DNA from: CAWKEY01 sp963848675 | GTDB taxonomy: Bacteria; Pseudomonadota; Gammaproteobacteria; Methylococcales; Methylomonadaceae | Length of the DNA: 64,000 bases | Reading direction: 5' to 3' | Assembly: GCA_963848675.1 (NCBI GenBank) | Contig: CAWKEY010000044.1 | Span: 1 to 64,000, forward strand | Part shown: positions 63,437 through 64,000 of the stretch, in pieces | How positions within the stretch are numbered: the first letter of the stretch is position 1 | How the letters are laid out: each line of letters opens with the position of its first letter | The notes under the pieces: model-generated | Seen by the model: only the letters and a program-made list of their open reading frames with translations | Told to the model about the DNA's origin: nothing | Databases searched by the model: none | Position numbers and translations under genes: made by a program

Positions 63437-63945
63437 TGTAGTAAAGAATGCACTTGGTATTGCTTGAGTTTTTCCCTTCCCGCCAAAAAGTCCAGTTCAA
63501 CCACAAAGGCACAGGCCTCAACGGTCGCCCCCAGCATTTCAATCAACTCACAGCTGGCCTTGGCGGTTCCGCCGGTAGCTAACAAATCATCAATCAATAA
63601 AACCCTATCGTTTGTGTCAAAGGCATCGATATGCGCTTCCAGTGTCGCGGAGCCATATTCCAGATCATACGATACGCTCTGTACATCGTAAGGGAGTTTG
63701 CCCGGTTTTCTCAAAGGCACAAAGGGGATGCCCAATTCCCAAGCGACCAGAGAGCCGAAAATAAAGCCACGCGCCTCCATGCCTGCAACGGCAGTGATAT
63801 TTCTGCCGAGAAACGGATGTAAGAGCTGATGAACGGCCAGCCGCAAACAGGCTGGGTCTTTCACCAGCGGCGTAATATCCTTAAAGATTATGCCCGGTTT
63901 TGGGAAGTCAGGAATATCGCGGATTTTGTTTCTTAATCTGTCCAT
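63430..63945 (-). CDS. apt: Adenine phosphoribosyltransferase
   Basis: Apt salvages adenine to AMP with PRPP. The 171-residue product has IPDFPKPGIIFKDITPL, GMEARGFIFG and the PRPP loop VLLIDDLLATGGTA. It is convergent with mlaA. Besides general salvage it could recycle adenine released by HpnG; that link is inference. Confidence 0.95.
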   Translation of the reverse strand: MDRLRNKIRDIPDFPKPGIIFKDITPLVKDPACLRLAVHQLLHPFLGRNITAVAGMEARGFIFGSLVAWELGIPFVPLRKPGKLPYDVQSVSYDLEYGSATLEAHIDAFDTNDRVLLIDDLLATGGTAKASCELIEMLGATVEACAFVVELDFLAGREKLKQYQVHSLLHF

Positions 63946-64000
63946 TGTTTTATCTTCATATCGAATAACCGCGAAGGAGGCGAGGGAAAAGCTTCGTGTT

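Overview
The window looks like a gammaproteobacterial chromosome, most likely a Methylococcales-type methanotroph. Support for gamma: the ybeL-like / leuS / lptE / holA neighbourhood, pdxA-rsmA, ntrB-ntrC, and an Aas/LplT pair close to the E. coli arrangement. Support for a methanotroph-like host: a hopanoid locus using one squalene synthase, copper proteins (multicopper oxidase, membrane cupredoxin, CopC/CopD) and SemiSWEET. No methane oxidation gene is present, so the genus is inference.

Layout. 1-3.4 kb: three overlapping tyrosine recombinases (a RIT element). 3.4-10.3 kb: gpmI, an ABC-2 exporter, and an operon of multicopper oxidase, cupredoxin and 2Fe-2S protein. 10.3-20.2 kb: ParA, the ybeL-like zinc ribbon, leuS-lptE-holA, a histidine kinase with a REC-TPR regulator, and htpG behind a clear sigma-32 promoter. 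20.2-23.7 kb is accessory DNA: palindromic repeats, a small integron (attC, cassettes on the minus strand, attI-like core, and the first ~21 codons of a divergent intI cut off by a repeat), then an RNA-repair pair, frameshifted rtcA plus an MJ1316/DUF504 protein. 23.8-31.8 kb: a membrane protein, PilZ and HD-GYP c-di-GMP genes, rimO, tRNA-Asp, LysR, TetR and a UMF1 transporter. 32-42 kb: lplT-aas, fbp, SemiSWEET, ntrBC behind a sigma-54-like promoter, pdxA-rsmA.

42-47.4 kb is a decaying island. It holds an amidotransferase with an in-frame stop, an arsA that has lost part of its second ATPase half, a frameshifted arsD, a universal stress protein fragment, an ISAs1-like transposase remnant and an internally deleted IS1380-like element that keeps both terminal repeats.

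47.4-64 kb: DUF58 and TgpA-type transglutaminase genes, then a long minus-strand isoprenoid/hopanoid run (squalene synthase, shc, hpnG, collapsed hpnN, hpnO, copC, copD, dxs), and on the plus strand hpnH, an hpnM/mlaC-type gene and mlaA, ending with apt. dxs supplies isoprenoid precursor; squalene synthase and Shc make the hopane; HpnH, HpnG and HpnO build the side chain; HpnM/MlaA-type proteins act in lipid trafficking. The most unusual points are the integron remnant, the 17-residue tandem repeat at the Shc C-terminus, the collapsed hpnN with a perfect palindrome at its scar, and the ArsA internal deletion.
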